From contig JAGAPR010000047.1 in NCBI GenBank assembly GCA_017623155.1, forward strand, positions 21,334-85,333: a stretch of DNA of 64,000 bases, given 5' to 3'. Below are positions 47,380-57,177 of the stretch, in pieces; positions within the stretch are counted from its first letter, which is position 1; each line of letters starts with the position of its first letter. This DNA comes from Prevotella sp. (GTDB lineage Bacteria > Bacteroidota > Bacteroidia > Bacteroidales > Bacteroidaceae). Below the pieces are notes generated by a model. That model had not been told where the DNA came from and ran no database searches. It worked only from the letters and a program-made list of their open reading frames with translations. Position numbers and translations under genes: made by a program.

Positions 47380-48636
47380 TTAAAGTCCGAATTCGCGTTT
47401 TATGTCGTCCACACGGTCGAGCTTCTCCCATGTGAACAGCTCTATCTCCATCGTCTTGTCGTCGTGATAATGACTCGTGAACGTCTTGTGCACGGTCTTC
47501 GGCTCGCGGCCCATGTGTCCGTAAGCGGCTGTCTCGAGATACATCGGCTGCCGCAATTTGAGGGCGCGCTCTATCGCCTTGGGGCGCAGGTCGAACAGCT
47601 TGCCGATACGCTCTGCTATCTCGCTGTCGCTCATGCTCACACGGCTGCGGCCGTAAGTATTCACGTATATATTCATCGGACGGGCCACGCCGATGGCATA
47701 GCTCACCTGCACGAGCATCTCGTCGGCCACGCCGGCGGCAACCATGTTCTTGGCTATGTGGCGCGCGGCGTAGGCTGCCGAGCGGTCGACCTTGCTCGAG
47801 TCCTTGCCGCTGAAAGCTCCGCCGCCGTGGGCTCCCTTGCCGCCGTATGTGTCCACTATTATCTTGCGGCCCGTAAGACCTGTGTCGCCGTGGGGTCCGC
47901 CGATGACAAACTTACCCGTGGGGTTGACATAATACTTGATATCATCGCCGAAGAGAGCAAGCACTTTCGCCGAATGGATGCGCTCTTTCACGCGGGGCAT
48001 GAGAATATCGAGCACATCGGCCTTTATCTTTGCCAGCATCGTGTCGTCGTCGGCAAACTCATCGTGCTGTGTCGACACCACGATGGTGTCTATACGCTCG
48101 GGGATGCCGGCATCGCTGTATTGCACGGTAACCTGACTTTTCGAGTCGGGGCGCAGGTATGTCATTTCCCGTCCTTCCTTGCGAATGTCGGCGAGAGTGG
48201 ACATTATGAGATGGGCAATGTCGAGCGATACGGGCATATAGCTCTCCGTCTCGTTCGTGGCATATCCGAACATCATGCCTTGGTCGCCGGCTCCCTGATT
48301 GTCGTCGCTGCCGTTGTCCACGCCGCGATTGATGTCGTCGCTCTGCTCGTGGATGGCACTCAGTATGCCGCACGAATTGCCGTCAAACTGATACTCGGCC
48401 TTGGTATATCCTATCTTCTTTATCGTGTTGCGCGCGATGGTCTGCAAATCGATGTACACATCGCTGCGCACCTCGCCCATTATCACCACCTGTCCGGTGG
48501 TGACAAAACTCTCGCAGGCCACGCGGGCGTGCTCGTCGTAAGCGAGAAACTGATCGAGTATGGCGTCGGATATCTGGTCGGCCACTTTGTCGGGATGTCC
48601 CTCTGACACTGATTCTGATGTAAACAGGTATGACAT
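47380..48636 (-). CDS. metK: S-adenosylmethionine synthase
   Basis: A 418-residue enzyme making SAM from methionine and ATP. Signatures seen are [20 protein letters not shown] (residues about 8-27), [32 protein letters not shown], and [20 protein letters not shown] little longer than the E. coli enzyme, as in other Bacteroidota. First gene of the housekeeping operon metK-DUF4271-hemD-rnpA-yidD-tyrS, with gaps of no more than 33 bp. SAM supply is relevant to the many methyltransferases of the cob operon. Confidence 0.98.
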   Translation of the reverse strand: MSYLFTSESVSEGHPDKVADQISDAILDQFLAYDEHARVACESFVTTGQVVIMGEVRSDVYIDLQTIARNTIKKIGYTKAEYQFDGNSCGILSAIHEQSDDINRGVDNGSDDNQGAGDQGMMFGYATNETESYMPVSLDIAHLIMSTLADIRKEGREMTYLRPDSKSQVTVQYSDAGIPERIDTIVVSTQHDEFADDDTMLAKIKADVLDILMPRVKERIHSAKVLALFGDDIKYYVNPTGKFVIGGPHGDTGLTGRKIIVDTYGGKGAHGGGAFSGKDSSKVDRSAAYAARHIAKNMVAAGVADEMLVQVSYAIGVARPMNIYVNTYGRSRVSMSDSEIAERIGKLFDLRPKAIERALKLRQPMYLETAAYGHMGREPKTVHKTFTSHYHDDKTMEIELFTWEKLDRVDDIKREFGL

Positions 48637-48720
48637 AATTATATTAGGTGTTATTGTTTATACATTATTTCTTTCCGGTCGTCGCGCCGGCCACACGGCA
48701 TCGCCGTATATAGCGACTTG

Positions 48721-48728
48721 CAAAGTTA
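48721..48728 (-). promoter_or_regulatory. Promoter -7 box of the metK operon
   Basis: The minus strand reads TAACTTTG followed by C, 84 bp before the metK ATG. The leader has a few short GC-rich stems but no SAM riboswitch that I recognise. Confidence 0.65.
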
Positions 48729-48823
48729 CCGCTAATTGACTTAACCACCAAAAGAAAACGCAAAAATCTGATTTTCATGAAAGAAAACACCGCTTAGAAA
48801 AACCGAGAGGGCAACCCCGAAAC

Positions 48824-48911
48824 GTTACACGGCCGAAATCACATTGTTACGCGGCCGTAGTAACGATGTGATTTCGGCCGTGTAACGATGTTACGCAGGC
48901 CGGGGAACAAA
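48824..48911. repeat. Array of four 22-bp semi-palindromic units (D)
   Basis: Units of exactly 22 bp start at 48824, 48846, 48868 and 48890. All contain GGCC. Unit one (GTTACACGGCCGAAATCAC) and unit three (GTGATTTCGGCCGTGTAAC) are exact reverse complements; unit two is nearly self-complementary (GTTACGCGGCCGTAGTAAC). CACCGCTTAGAAAAACCGAG lies 15 bp before it. The array ends 22 bp before the stop of the TPR gene. Confidence 0.85.
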
Positions 48912-48933
48912 ATAAAAAAAATCATCCGGATGT

Positions 48934-50421
48934 TTATCTTCGTCTCGCTTCGAAATATCGCTGCGCGTCTTCATCGTCCGGGTCGATGTTCAATATCTTT
49001 TGGAAGTATTCACCGGCCTTGTTCAAGTCTGTTTTTTTCTTCTTTATATTATACAATCCAAGATATTTATAGGCATATTTCAGCGCGTTGTTGTCGCTCG
49101 TCGTGTTTTCGTTTTTGGCCAGTACAACGCTTACCAGTTGGTCGGCGATGACATGAGTGTCGTTATCGAAATCCTCTCCGTTGATGCGCCAATTGCATTG
49201 CAGGCGCTGATATAAGGCATACACCATGTTGTTCGGGAATTTCTCGGCTATCTCCTTGTATATCGCGTCGGCGTTGCGGAATGCCTGCAACTTCTCTTCG
49301 CCGTTGAGTTCTACGGCTTGCTGCCCGTATATTCCGGCAAAGGCGCTGAGATCGCCAAAGGTAACGGTGCCGAGTTCTCTTTTCTTGTCTGCATAAGCCT
49401 TGTATTCGCGTATCGCGCTTCCCCAGTCGCCGCTGTACGCATGGCATATCGCCATTCCCTGCCGGGCATCGCTTTTGCTTGTTTCCTCAAACTTGTCGTT
49501 GTCTATAATACTTTTATACACCTTTATCGCGTCGGCATATCTTTTCGCATTCCGGTAGGCGTTGGCGAGGTTTGTGTAGTCGCCGACCTTTATTTTTGTG
49601 CTGTCGCATGTGTGTATGTATTCCTCTCCATATTCCACTGCGTCGCTCCAGTTACCCTGTTTGAAACTGTTTTGAACCCCCAAATAATAAAGTCCGCCAT
49701 ATTCGGGAAACTTTTTCACACCGAATTTAATGATTTTATCGCATTTCTCGTAGTCCGTGCTTTTGAGGTGAACAGTGGTGGCATAGTCTGAAATATCTTT
49801 CTGCGACAATGTGTTTAGGTCGCACCGGTCGAAATAGTCGATGCACTTCATGTATGCTTCGGTCTGTTCCACGCTGCCGTCTTCGGTATTGTCGCCCACC
49901 CGGGCGTACATCCTTGCCAACTCAAGATTTATCGGGAAATCGGGCTTATGGGTCAACAGATCCTCAATCTTGCGCTGCGCCTTTTCCGGGGCTTTGATGC
50001 TCATCAGCTTGGCGTATGCCAAATAACAGTCGGGGGCCTTGGTGTCCATGAATATACCGCGCTCATACCAGTCGACGGCACCGACGGTATCTCTCACCGA
50101 CTCGCATATCCTGCCGCCGAGCAAATAGGCCGGCGCATACTTACTGTCTATTTTCAGCGCGCGGTTCAGATACTTCTTGGCCATCGCCGTGTCGCGCTGT
50201 CTGTACAGATATGCGTCTCCGATGCCCACGGCCACCTCGGGGCTCTTTTTGAATTTATCGCAAAACTCGTCCATGATGGGCTCCGTGTATTTCGGCATAT
50301 ACTTCTTTATCACCACTTCTGCCGCTTTCACGGTGGCCTTGGCGTTAGATTGCGCCGATGCCACGAGACAGCCGGCGACAGTCATCACAATGACAGTCAA
50401 TATGTTTCTAATCATCGCCAT
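48934..50421 (-). CDS. Secreted TPR-repeat protein
   Basis: A 495-residue protein with a signal peptide (ILTVIVMTVAGCLVASAQS). Tetratricopeptide repeats run through most of it (for example AKKYLNRALKIDSKYAPAYL, YADAIKVYKSIIDNDKFEET, AGEYFQKILNIDPDDEDAQR). Such proteins act as periplasmic scaffolds. As last gene of the fimbrillin operon, eight bases after an outer-membrane protein gene, it may organise assembly or stability of the complex. No specific family recognised. Confidence 0.8.
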   Translation of the reverse strand: MAMIRNILTVIVMTVAGCLVASAQSNAKATVKAAEVVIKKYMPKYTEPIMDEFCDKFKKSPEVAVGIGDAYLYRQRDTAMAKKYLNRALKIDSKYAPAYLLGGRICESVRDTVGAVDWYERGIFMDTKAPDCYLAYAKLMSIKAPEKAQRKIEDLLTHKPDFPINLELARMYARVGDNTEDGSVEQTEAYMKCIDYFDRCDLNTLSQKDISDYATTVHLKSTDYEKCDKIIKFGVKKFPEYGGLYYLGVQNSFKQGNWSDAVEYGEEYIHTCDSTKIKVGDYTNLANAYRNAKRYADAIKVYKSIIDNDKFEETSKSDARQGMAICHAYSGDWGSAIREYKAYADKKRELGTVTFGDLSAFAGIYGQQAVELNGEEKLQAFRNADAIYKEIAEKFPNNMVYALYQRLQCNWRINGEDFDNDTHVIADQLVSVVLAKNENTTSDNNALKYAYKYLGLYNIKKKKTDLNKAGEYFQKILNIDPDDEDAQRYFEARRR

Positions 50422-50428
50422 ATTTGTG

Positions 50429-52576
50429 CTATTTTTGTTTCTTGCGTTTCTTGTCGCGCTTATACATTTGCCTTGTCATACGAGTGTTGAAGCTGTATCG
50501 CACACCGACGTTGAAGCTCTCAACAATCTTGCCCTTGGAGAAGTCTATCGACCCCATGTCGGTGGTGCCGAGCAGATAGACGGTGGGCTTGGCCACAAGC
50601 GACATGTTATTGTTCAAACGATAATTGAGTTGCAGGCCCACATGCGCGCCAAAGCCCACGCCCGGTTTCGGATTTCCGGTGATTTCCACAGCATGTCCTT
50701 TCTTTAATGGCTGCATATCGTCGAGTGTCGATGAATGACTGAGCGTGAATATCGCCGTGGGACCCACGTCGACGCTCATCCCGAAGCGGTCGTTCCCGCC
50801 GATACCGTACAGCAGATTGCCGAGGTTGATGCCATAGCCCACGGACAAAAGGCCGAGCGAATACTTGTGGCTCAGCAGGCCGGTAGACGAGACGCGCGTT
50901 TTCTCGGGCTCTTCGGCCTCCATGTTCAAGTCGCAATACTCACCGAGTGTGGCGCGTGAGATGTTGAGATACTCGAACGACGCGGTCACCGACGACACAC
51001 TGTTGAAACTGCATTCGCCGAACAGCATCGCATTGTACGGTACTGCCGGCGAGCCTTCGATACCCGTTTTCATGTATGCTATATTGAAGCCGCCCGCCAA
51101 TCCGACACTGAGACGGTTTCGCATGGCTGCCGCCCTCTGCTCGTCGCGGCCGGTGGTACGGCGGAAAGCCTTGTTGCGCGTGAGCACGGTGAGCCCCACG
51201 TTGACGTTAAAGCCGTTGTCGCTGAAACGCTTTTCCCAGTTGACATTACTGTAAGGGATATTGTACACATAGTGTGTGTATCTCGGTTCTACAAACAAGT
51301 GCATACCGCCGCCAAGCCTTTTCCACAGATGCAGGCCCGCGGTATAGGCCTCACTGTGGCAGCTGAGCCGCTCTTCCTGATACTTCACCATCCGCCCGTA
51401 CATGCCTCCGGCAACGATATATGCGCCCCACTCGTCGTCCCAGTCGAAACTGTCGAGAAAGCCGAGCGGGTTGAACATGGCCTCGGCACGCACTCCGGCA
51501 TACACGTTATTCAGATTTTGAGTATATACAGCCCCCTCTTCGCGCGGCTTTACCTGTGTCTTGTTCCAACGGGTGGCGGACATCTCGCCCGTCACGCGCA
51601 AGCCGATTACCGGCGAGAACCATTTACCCACGCCCACGGCTATATTGCTGCCCAAAGTTTGGAACACGCCGAGATTGGGCGAGTTGAGCACGGACATGCC
51701 GGTAGAAAGCTCGACAATCCACGGCACGCGCCACTCCGCAGGCTCAAAATCGGCAGACAATATTATATCATCGGGCACTTTGCTCATGTACCGCAGGCGC
51801 GCCTGAGGCGACAGGTTGTTGCGGAGATAATAGACATAACTGATATTCGCGCCATAGAATATATCGGACTTGCGCCAGCTCCTGTTGGTGTTCAAATCCA
51901 TCTTGTCGGTGGCAAATCCTATATAAGGCTCTATATTGAAGTATCCTTGCGGTCCGGTGAAAAACTTGACCTGCATACCGAGATGAGCCTCAACAGCTGT
52001 TCCGCTCCCATGCCCACGGCCGAGCTTGGCACGATGTGCGCCAACACCCACGATAGTAGAGAAGTCGGCAAGGCGCGTCGGGTCGTAACCGATAAAGAAA
52101 GAAGAAAGGGAGAAAAGATGCTCTGCGGTGACTCCGAACCTGTTATATGCTATGTCGCGGTCGCGCTGATAGCCGAATGAGTTTTGAAAAACAAGCCGCA
52201 GCGAGTGATACTCGTTGAAATCCTTGCCCACTCCGAGTCGGGCCGTCGTCTGGGCATTGATATGATAACTGTCATCTGTCTCGACAAACTGAGACGTTCC
52301 GAGCCCGAACAGCACGTAAAGATGGTCGTCGAATTTCTTGATAAAGCGGTCGCCATAGCCGTGATAGCGCTTGTCGAGCACGTATCTCAAAGCGTTGAAA
52401 TTGCTTGCCGTGTTCAGACGGCTCTTGCCCGTACTGTCGTTGTCGCTCTCTTCCATGTCATCGAGCGATATGGTGTCGTTCTTTATCTCCGGATTACCCA
52501 TGACGATATTGTCCGCCCACGCTTGTGTGGCGATGCCGATGAGTGCCAATAATAATATGACAGTATTATTTTTCAT
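50429..52576 (-). CDS. Outer-membrane beta-barrel-like protein, unknown function
   Basis: A 715-residue protein starting MKNNTVILLLALIG at 52576; the frame runs further upstream, but this ATG overlaps the previous gene's end and begins a signal peptide. After an acidic linker (DDMEESDNDSTG) the protein is dominated by amphipathic strands with aromatic ends (YVLFGLGTSQFVETDDSYHI, GYFNIEPYIGFATDKMD, NNVYAGVRAEAMFNPLGFLD). It ends in a basic KRDKKRKKQK tail. It probably contains two barrel-like halves. Its partner genes (OmpA-like, DUF3575) suggest a surface assembly complex. I do not recognise the family. Confidence 0.75.
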   Translation of the reverse strand: MKNNTVILLLALIGIATQAWADNIVMGNPEIKNDTISLDDMEESDNDSTGKSRLNTASNFNALRYVLDKRYHGYGDRFIKKFDDHLYVLFGLGTSQFVETDDSYHINAQTTARLGVGKDFNEYHSLRLVFQNSFGYQRDRDIAYNRFGVTAEHLFSLSSFFIGYDPTRLADFSTIVGVGAHRAKLGRGHGSGTAVEAHLGMQVKFFTGPQGYFNIEPYIGFATDKMDLNTNRSWRKSDIFYGANISYVYYLRNNLSPQARLRYMSKVPDDIILSADFEPAEWRVPWIVELSTGMSVLNSPNLGVFQTLGSNIAVGVGKWFSPVIGLRVTGEMSATRWNKTQVKPREEGAVYTQNLNNVYAGVRAEAMFNPLGFLDSFDWDDEWGAYIVAGGMYGRMVKYQEERLSCHSEAYTAGLHLWKRLGGGMHLFVEPRYTHYVYNIPYSNVNWEKRFSDNGFNVNVGLTVLTRNKAFRRTTGRDEQRAAAMRNRLSVGLAGGFNIAYMKTGIEGSPAVPYNAMLFGECSFNSVSSVTASFEYLNISRATLGEYCDLNMEAEEPEKTRVSSTGLLSHKYSLGLLSVGYGINLGNLLYGIGGNDRFGMSVDVGPTAIFTLSHSSTLDDMQPLKKGHAVEITGNPKPGVGFGAHVGLQLNYRLNNNMSLVAKPTVYLLGTTDMGSIDFSKGKIVESFNVGVRYSFNTRMTRQMYKRDKKRKKQK

Positions 52577-55313
52577 TGATGTTCTTTTCGTTGTCCGATC
52601 GCGTTTCGCCGGCTGCCGCCGCTTCCGGTGCGGCTGTCGTGTTGTCGCTCTCGTTGTCTTCATTCTCTTTTCCCGACGTGTCGTCGCCGTCGGTCGCATC
52701 ATTCCCGAATTGTTTTTCGGCCTCTCTCTGCTCCATCAGCAACTTAAACAACTTACGATATGCCGGAATGTTCTTTTTCTTATATTTGTAAACCTTGCGC
52801 GCGTCATCGGGGATATTGCCCTCATTGAAATAAAACCGCTTGTATTTGGGCTCTAAGTCGAAAGCGTGTTGAAAGTATGCGAGATAATGCGGGATGCTGT
52901 CGATGCTGATACCATCGTCCACCTTTTGTGCATTTGGATTTTTCAATGCCTCAACTTCCTCGGGATGTTCCGTCACGTATTTGTTATATTCGGCATATTT
53001 TTTCGCGTCGGTTATCATCAAACCGGACAGTTCGTCTTCCGACAACAGCCGAAAACCGCTCTCGCCTCCTTTATCGCCGCCTGTTTCCATATCCGGTTTA
53101 GGTTCCTTTCCTGCCTCTTCGCTCCATACAATACCTTTTAGATACCACTTCTTAGGGTCTTTGTCGTCCATCATGTCTATCAGCGGTTCCAAGTCTTTGC
53201 GTGTCTTTCCCATGCTTTTATGCAGCTCGGTGAACAGAATGGCACGGTTGTCTCTCTTTGTGTTCAGCACCATGTTCATTGCCTGATTGAACGTTGCCGC
53301 ATCCTTGCCGCCGAGTTGTCCCGCAGTACCGACAAATATGTTTTGCACGAAAAACACCATTTGCGCCAGTTGTCCGCTTTTCAATGTCTTCGACCCCACA
53401 AAGTCAATGAGAGCCTGTGCGGTGTCGAGTTTCAGCTCTTGAAAGTATTGCACGGCTTGGTTTATGAGTATTTCGTGTCTGTTGACGACGCTTTTGGTGT
53501 AGGCATCGATGTATTTCTCTTTGTCCACGGCCCTCACCCGCCAGTCGATAAAAGGCCGCAACACTTCGAGATCGGGCATTCCGCGGCGTATGTTGAGCAG
53601 TGCCATCTTGTTTGCTATGTATGGTGACATGCGCAAACTCTCGTATCCGTCTTGCTTTACCATGTGTCGATAGGCTACCATCGTGAGCGTGTCGACCTCG
53701 GCACTGTCGGTTATTTCTTGAAAAAGATTGTAATAGTCGCCATCCGACAAATCGTCTTTTTCGCCGCTGACAAACTCTTTTTTGTGTGCGTAATATGCTT
53801 CCACGGCCTCTTCAGGAGAAAGAATACGATGGTCTATATACTTGTAGCTGCACTTCATGTTACGCATCGAGGCAAGTATCGGCTCGATATCGCTGTCGTA
53901 GAACGGGAGCGACTTGATCTGCGGATATGCCATATTGGGCTCAGCCACACTGTTCATGAGATTGCCGAGCATGGAGGCTTTCATCGTGTCGCGGGCGGCA
54001 AGCCGTGCCAACACGTCGTTCCAAGTGAATACTTTTGTTTCCGTGCCCATTGAAGCATCCTGCCCCTGTATTGTCTTACGCAATATGCCGGCGGCAAAAT
54101 TGGTGCGCTCGCGAGCCAAGGCGGCATTACGCTCGCGGCTGCCTTCCGGCGACGAGGAGCCGATAACCCTCACGCTATGCAGCGTATTGCCGTATGACCT
54201 GAGCTCTTTTCCCATTTTGTTGAACTCCTCCATGTTGGCGGAGTCAGGCGTAAGCTCGCTCTTTCCTGTCAAAAACTTTATGTTCAAAATCCTTTCCACG
54301 TTGTGGGCGCGCTGCTCGGCATTTTCTTTGAACTCCGCGGTGAGGGGCATATCCTCGGCCACCATCGTGAAATCAATGAATTTCAACGGCCTTATAGCGA
54401 AGCAAGAGCCGGTACCCTCACCGCCGTTATTGTAATAAACATGGTGGAAATCTTCGAGAACGACGTAATATGCGCCTTTATATGTCTTGTCTTTGTTTGG
54501 TTTGCGAAACACCACTTGCGTGTCGATACGGAGATGTTGGCCGTCGAGTACGGGGCGCACATGAAGATATTGAGCCAAAGAATCGTGCTCGTAATAGTCG
54601 AAAGCCTTGCGCTTGTCTTGTAGTTCGTGATATTTGGCACCTTCATATACAAGCGGCGTGAGATAGCTTATGGTGTCTTCCGTCTGACAGTCGATTGCCA
54701 TCGGCTGGATTATCAGTCGCGAATTGTCGTTGGCCCAGCCCTCCGGCAGTTCGAGATTGACATTCATAGACACTTCATAGCCGTTGTCCAACACGGGCGG
54801 CCTCTTGATAATCGGACCGGTAAACCTGTTTGTTCCCTTTACGTTTACTTCGCGAATGGACTTCTCGTCTTTCATCTCTATCCTGTAATCGGTCTTGCCT
54901 TTCTCGATGAACACAAGTTCCAACAGATGAATGACATTGTCGGTATAATGCACAAGTATTACTTGGTCTTCAAACACTTCGGCCTTGAACTGTCCGTTGG
55001 GTCTCGACTTGCTCCACGTGATACCGAGCTTCTTTTCGGCCGTCGCCCATTCCGTGCCGGTGGCATCGGGCTGTTCCTCGGCCGTGGCGGCGGCTTTCAG
55101 CGTGTTGCGCGCGTTCTCCGCCTGCCGCCTGTTTTTGAAAGGATAGAAGAAAACGGTCTCATGCTTTTTCTCTCCTGCTTTTATTATTGTCGTCCGGCAT
55201 GTGACATTCACCACGTCTTGTGCATGAGCGACACTCCCCGACAACATCAGCAAAGCCGCGAGCACGAACATTATATTATATGTAACTTGTGTCAGTCGCA
55301 TGGTGGAAATCAT
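52566..55313 (-). CDS. DUF3868-like/OmpA-like large exported protein
   Basis: A 915-residue protein with a signal peptide (VLAALLMLSGSVAHAQD). The N-terminal about 330 residues are beta-rich and resemble DUF3868 proteins, including PLTAEFKENAEQ at the end. An OmpA-like segment follows at about residues 345-420 (LNIKFLTGKSELTPDSANME, RVIGSSSPEGSRERNAALAR), able to bind peptidoglycan. The remaining part is helical, and the end is highly acidic and Ser/Glu-rich. Its ATG overlaps the DUF3575 stop by four bases and its end overlaps the next gene by 11 bases. Likely an outer-membrane-to-wall anchor of the fimbrial system. Confidence 0.75.
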   Translation of the reverse strand: MISTMRLTQVTYNIMFVLAALLMLSGSVAHAQDVVNVTCRTTIIKAGEKKHETVFFYPFKNRRQAENARNTLKAAATAEEQPDATGTEWATAEKKLGITWSKSRPNGQFKAEVFEDQVILVHYTDNVIHLLELVFIEKGKTDYRIEMKDEKSIREVNVKGTNRFTGPIIKRPPVLDNGYEVSMNVNLELPEGWANDNSRLIIQPMAIDCQTEDTISYLTPLVYEGAKYHELQDKRKAFDYYEHDSLAQYLHVRPVLDGQHLRIDTQVVFRKPNKDKTYKGAYYVVLEDFHHVYYNNGGEGTGSCFAIRPLKFIDFTMVAEDMPLTAEFKENAEQRAHNVERILNIKFLTGKSELTPDSANMEEFNKMGKELRSYGNTLHSVRVIGSSSPEGSRERNAALARERTNFAAGILRKTIQGQDASMGTETKVFTWNDVLARLAARDTMKASMLGNLMNSVAEPNMAYPQIKSLPFYDSDIEPILASMRNMKCSYKYIDHRILSPEEAVEAYYAHKKEFVSGEKDDLSDGDYYNLFQEITDSAEVDTLTMVAYRHMVKQDGYESLRMSPYIANKMALLNIRRGMPDLEVLRPFIDWRVRAVDKEKYIDAYTKSVVNRHEILINQAVQYFQELKLDTAQALIDFVGSKTLKSGQLAQMVFFVQNIFVGTAGQLGGKDAATFNQAMNMVLNTKRDNRAILFTELHKSMGKTRKDLEPLIDMMDDKDPKKWYLKGIVWSEEAGKEPKPDMETGGDKGGESGFRLLSEDELSGLMITDAKKYAEYNKYVTEHPEEVEALKNPNAQKVDDGISIDSIPHYLAYFQHAFDLEPKYKRFYFNEGNIPDDARKVYKYKKKNIPAYRKLFKLLMEQREAEKQFGNDATDGDDTSGKENEDNESDNTTAAPEAAAAGETRSDNEKNINEK

Positions 55314-55864
55314 TTAATTATGTATGTTATGGATACGCCTATTCGTGTAGGAAGAATGTAATAACCTTTCGCGTTTGTGCGTTGTTCTCCGTCAATGGAG
55401 TAGTCTGTGTCGTATTTATCGCCCACATAGTATTCTTTATGGTTGTATGCCATCAGTCCGAAACCGGCATGACAGTCAAGGTTTATTCGCTTAGTGAGCG
55501 GGAAAACATATCCGAACGTAAGTCCGAGACCCATTCCGAGACCCTCGTAGACCTTGCCGGCCCATGTGATATCGTAGGTAGCTATCAACCCGCCGAGGCC
55601 GATAAACTCACGATACATGGGACGCCCCGAGAAGTAATGACGGTATTCGGGCTGCACCCCCAATACGCGCATCGTCTTGCCCCATGGATTTTTGTTATAC
55701 AGCGCGTTCAGCCCTATCGTCGAACGCTCGCCGATAACAAGCTCCGCGCCGAACGACGGCGTTTGAGCCAAGTCCATGAGCAAATCTGTGTTCACGGCCA
55801 CTATCTGGGCCTTGCCTTGCGAGCACATTATCACCAATGCCATAAAGAGGAGTAATCGTTTCAT
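55310..55864 (-). CDS. DUF3575 outer-membrane protein (short form)
   Basis: A 184-residue protein starting MKRLLLFMALVIMCSQGKAQ. The mature part opens IVAVNTDLLMDLAQTPSFGAEL and has the DUF3575 pattern of alternating strands (GVQPEYRHYFSGRPMYREFI, GLGLTFGYVFPLTKRINLD). DUF3575 genes regularly accompany fimbrillin operons in Bacteroidales. It follows a fimbrillin gene by 89 bp and overlaps the OmpA-like gene. A longer DUF3575 gene heads the same operon. Confidence 0.85.
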   Translation of the reverse strand: MKRLLLFMALVIMCSQGKAQIVAVNTDLLMDLAQTPSFGAELVIGERSTIGLNALYNKNPWGKTMRVLGVQPEYRHYFSGRPMYREFIGLGGLIATYDITWAGKVYEGLGMGLGLTFGYVFPLTKRINLDCHAGFGLMAYNHKEYYVGDKYDTDYSIDGEQRTNAKGYYILPTRIGVSITYIIK

Positions 55865-55953
55865 TTCTATATCAATATACGTTTTGTTTTTAATATGCTT
55901 GTGTGCCACAAAGACACACAAGCATATTTATAGAGTCTGCTTACTCGGTTTGA

Positions 55954-57147
55954 CTAATACTCATAATCATAATTCGTATCGTCTTCAATCCAAGATTCGA
56001 GTGTGGCGTTTAACCGGATATCCTCGGGAGAATATATGGTAAGAACCACGTTATAAAGCATTCCGGGGGTAGTGAACTTGCCGCTATCAACAGTCAACAC
56101 GGCATGCGGGAACACGTCGAGCATCGTTTCCTCAGTGTCTGACTCACCTTTTTTTGCCAACGTGAGTTTGACTTCATACTGTCGCGGCAATCCGTTTGTG
56201 CCGTCGGCACTCAGCGGTGGAAGTATGATACCCTGTCCGAGCTTCTGCAATTCCTCGGCAACCTGCACGGAAACGAACTCTCCGTCATTATCGCCAAGCA
56301 CGACACAATCTGCTGTTGTCGCGCTTCCGTCGATGCTCAGTACTCCGTTTCTTGCCGCATCGGTGGATGCCACAACGAGATTTACTTTCTCCGGGACATT
56401 CAAAACCTCGACTTTCTTGACGATAAGTTCTTTGGCTTTCTCATCTACCACATCGCCTTTCATGCCGGCTTTGCAATTAAACTGCACCTGAATGAGTTTA
56501 TGCTTGAACGGCATTTCGGCTGCTTCACCGATATGGCTCGCTTCACGGAAATACTTTGCGCTGTATGCGTCGGGGGCATCGTTGGTTGTATATCCGTAAA
56601 CGACATCCTCCTTGCCGGTGATGGGTATGGCGGCGACAACCTCGGAACCGGTATTGCTTATCTCTTCTGTCCGCGGATAATAACCGTAGAATTGGTATGT
56701 GAGCCAATTTGACAGGGGATAATACTTTATTTCCTTTTCTGATGACTCCGCGCTTTTATAGAACTCGATATCGGTATATTCCGTGCCAGAGCCGTCTTCT
56801 CGTGTCTTCTTTACGGCTGCGGCCTTTACATTATCCAGCAATCTGTAATAGCCGGAATACTGATGAGCGGGATCCCATGTCAGAGTGTTGTCAAATCTGT
56901 TGTTGGTTACAAATCCATTGGCCAAACAGAATATTCCCAAACCATCGACTTCAAAATTCTTGTTTTCGTCGGGGTTCAGGGCAGCACGAGTGCTGCCTGA
57001 ACCTGACGACAATTGTATTTTAACGTCGCTATTGCTTGGTATGATTGGTATTACTATGTCGCTACCCGAGTCGAGAGCATCATCGCTACTGCAACCTGTC
57101 AATAACGCCAAGGCAACGCATCCGATTAAAAATATTCTATTCCTCAT
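55954..57147 (-). CDS. Fimbrillin family lipoprotein (397 aa)
   Basis: Lipobox LLTGCSSDD at about residues 16-22. The mature part (VKIQLSSGSGSTRAA, GLGIFCLANG, YYPLSNWLTYQFYGYYPRTE, PFKHKLIQVQFNCKAG) follows the FimA/Mfa-like two-domain beta-sandwich pattern. Residues TRAA near 53 may be the Arg-gingipain-like maturation region, but processing cannot be judged. The end LNATLESWIEDD resembles the last strand of fimbrillins. Candidate structural or tip subunit. Confidence 0.85.
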   Translation of the reverse strand: MRNRIFLIGCVALALLTGCSSDDALDSGSDIVIPIIPSNSDVKIQLSSGSGSTRAALNPDENKNFEVDGLGIFCLANGFVTNNRFDNTLTWDPAHQYSGYYRLLDNVKAAAVKKTREDGSGTEYTDIEFYKSAESSEKEIKYYPLSNWLTYQFYGYYPRTEEISNTGSEVVAAIPITGKEDVVYGYTTNDAPDAYSAKYFREASHIGEAAEMPFKHKLIQVQFNCKAGMKGDVVDEKAKELIVKKVEVLNVPEKVNLVVASTDAARNGVLSIDGSATTADCVVLGDNDGEFVSVQVAEELQKLGQGIILPPLSADGTNGLPRQYEVKLTLAKKGESDTEETMLDVFPHAVLTVDSGKFTTPGMLYNVVLTIYSPEDIRLNATLESWIEDDTNYDYEY

Positions 57148-57177
57148 TAATTTGTTTTTTATAAATCATGTCAAGGA

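Noticed and set aside
47194-48606. Plus-strand open frame of 470 codons
   Set aside because: Antisense to metK and the DUF4271 gene; no family features.
48637-48720. SAM riboswitch in the metK leader
   Set aside because: Only short unrelated stems are visible; no recognisable SAM aptamer core.
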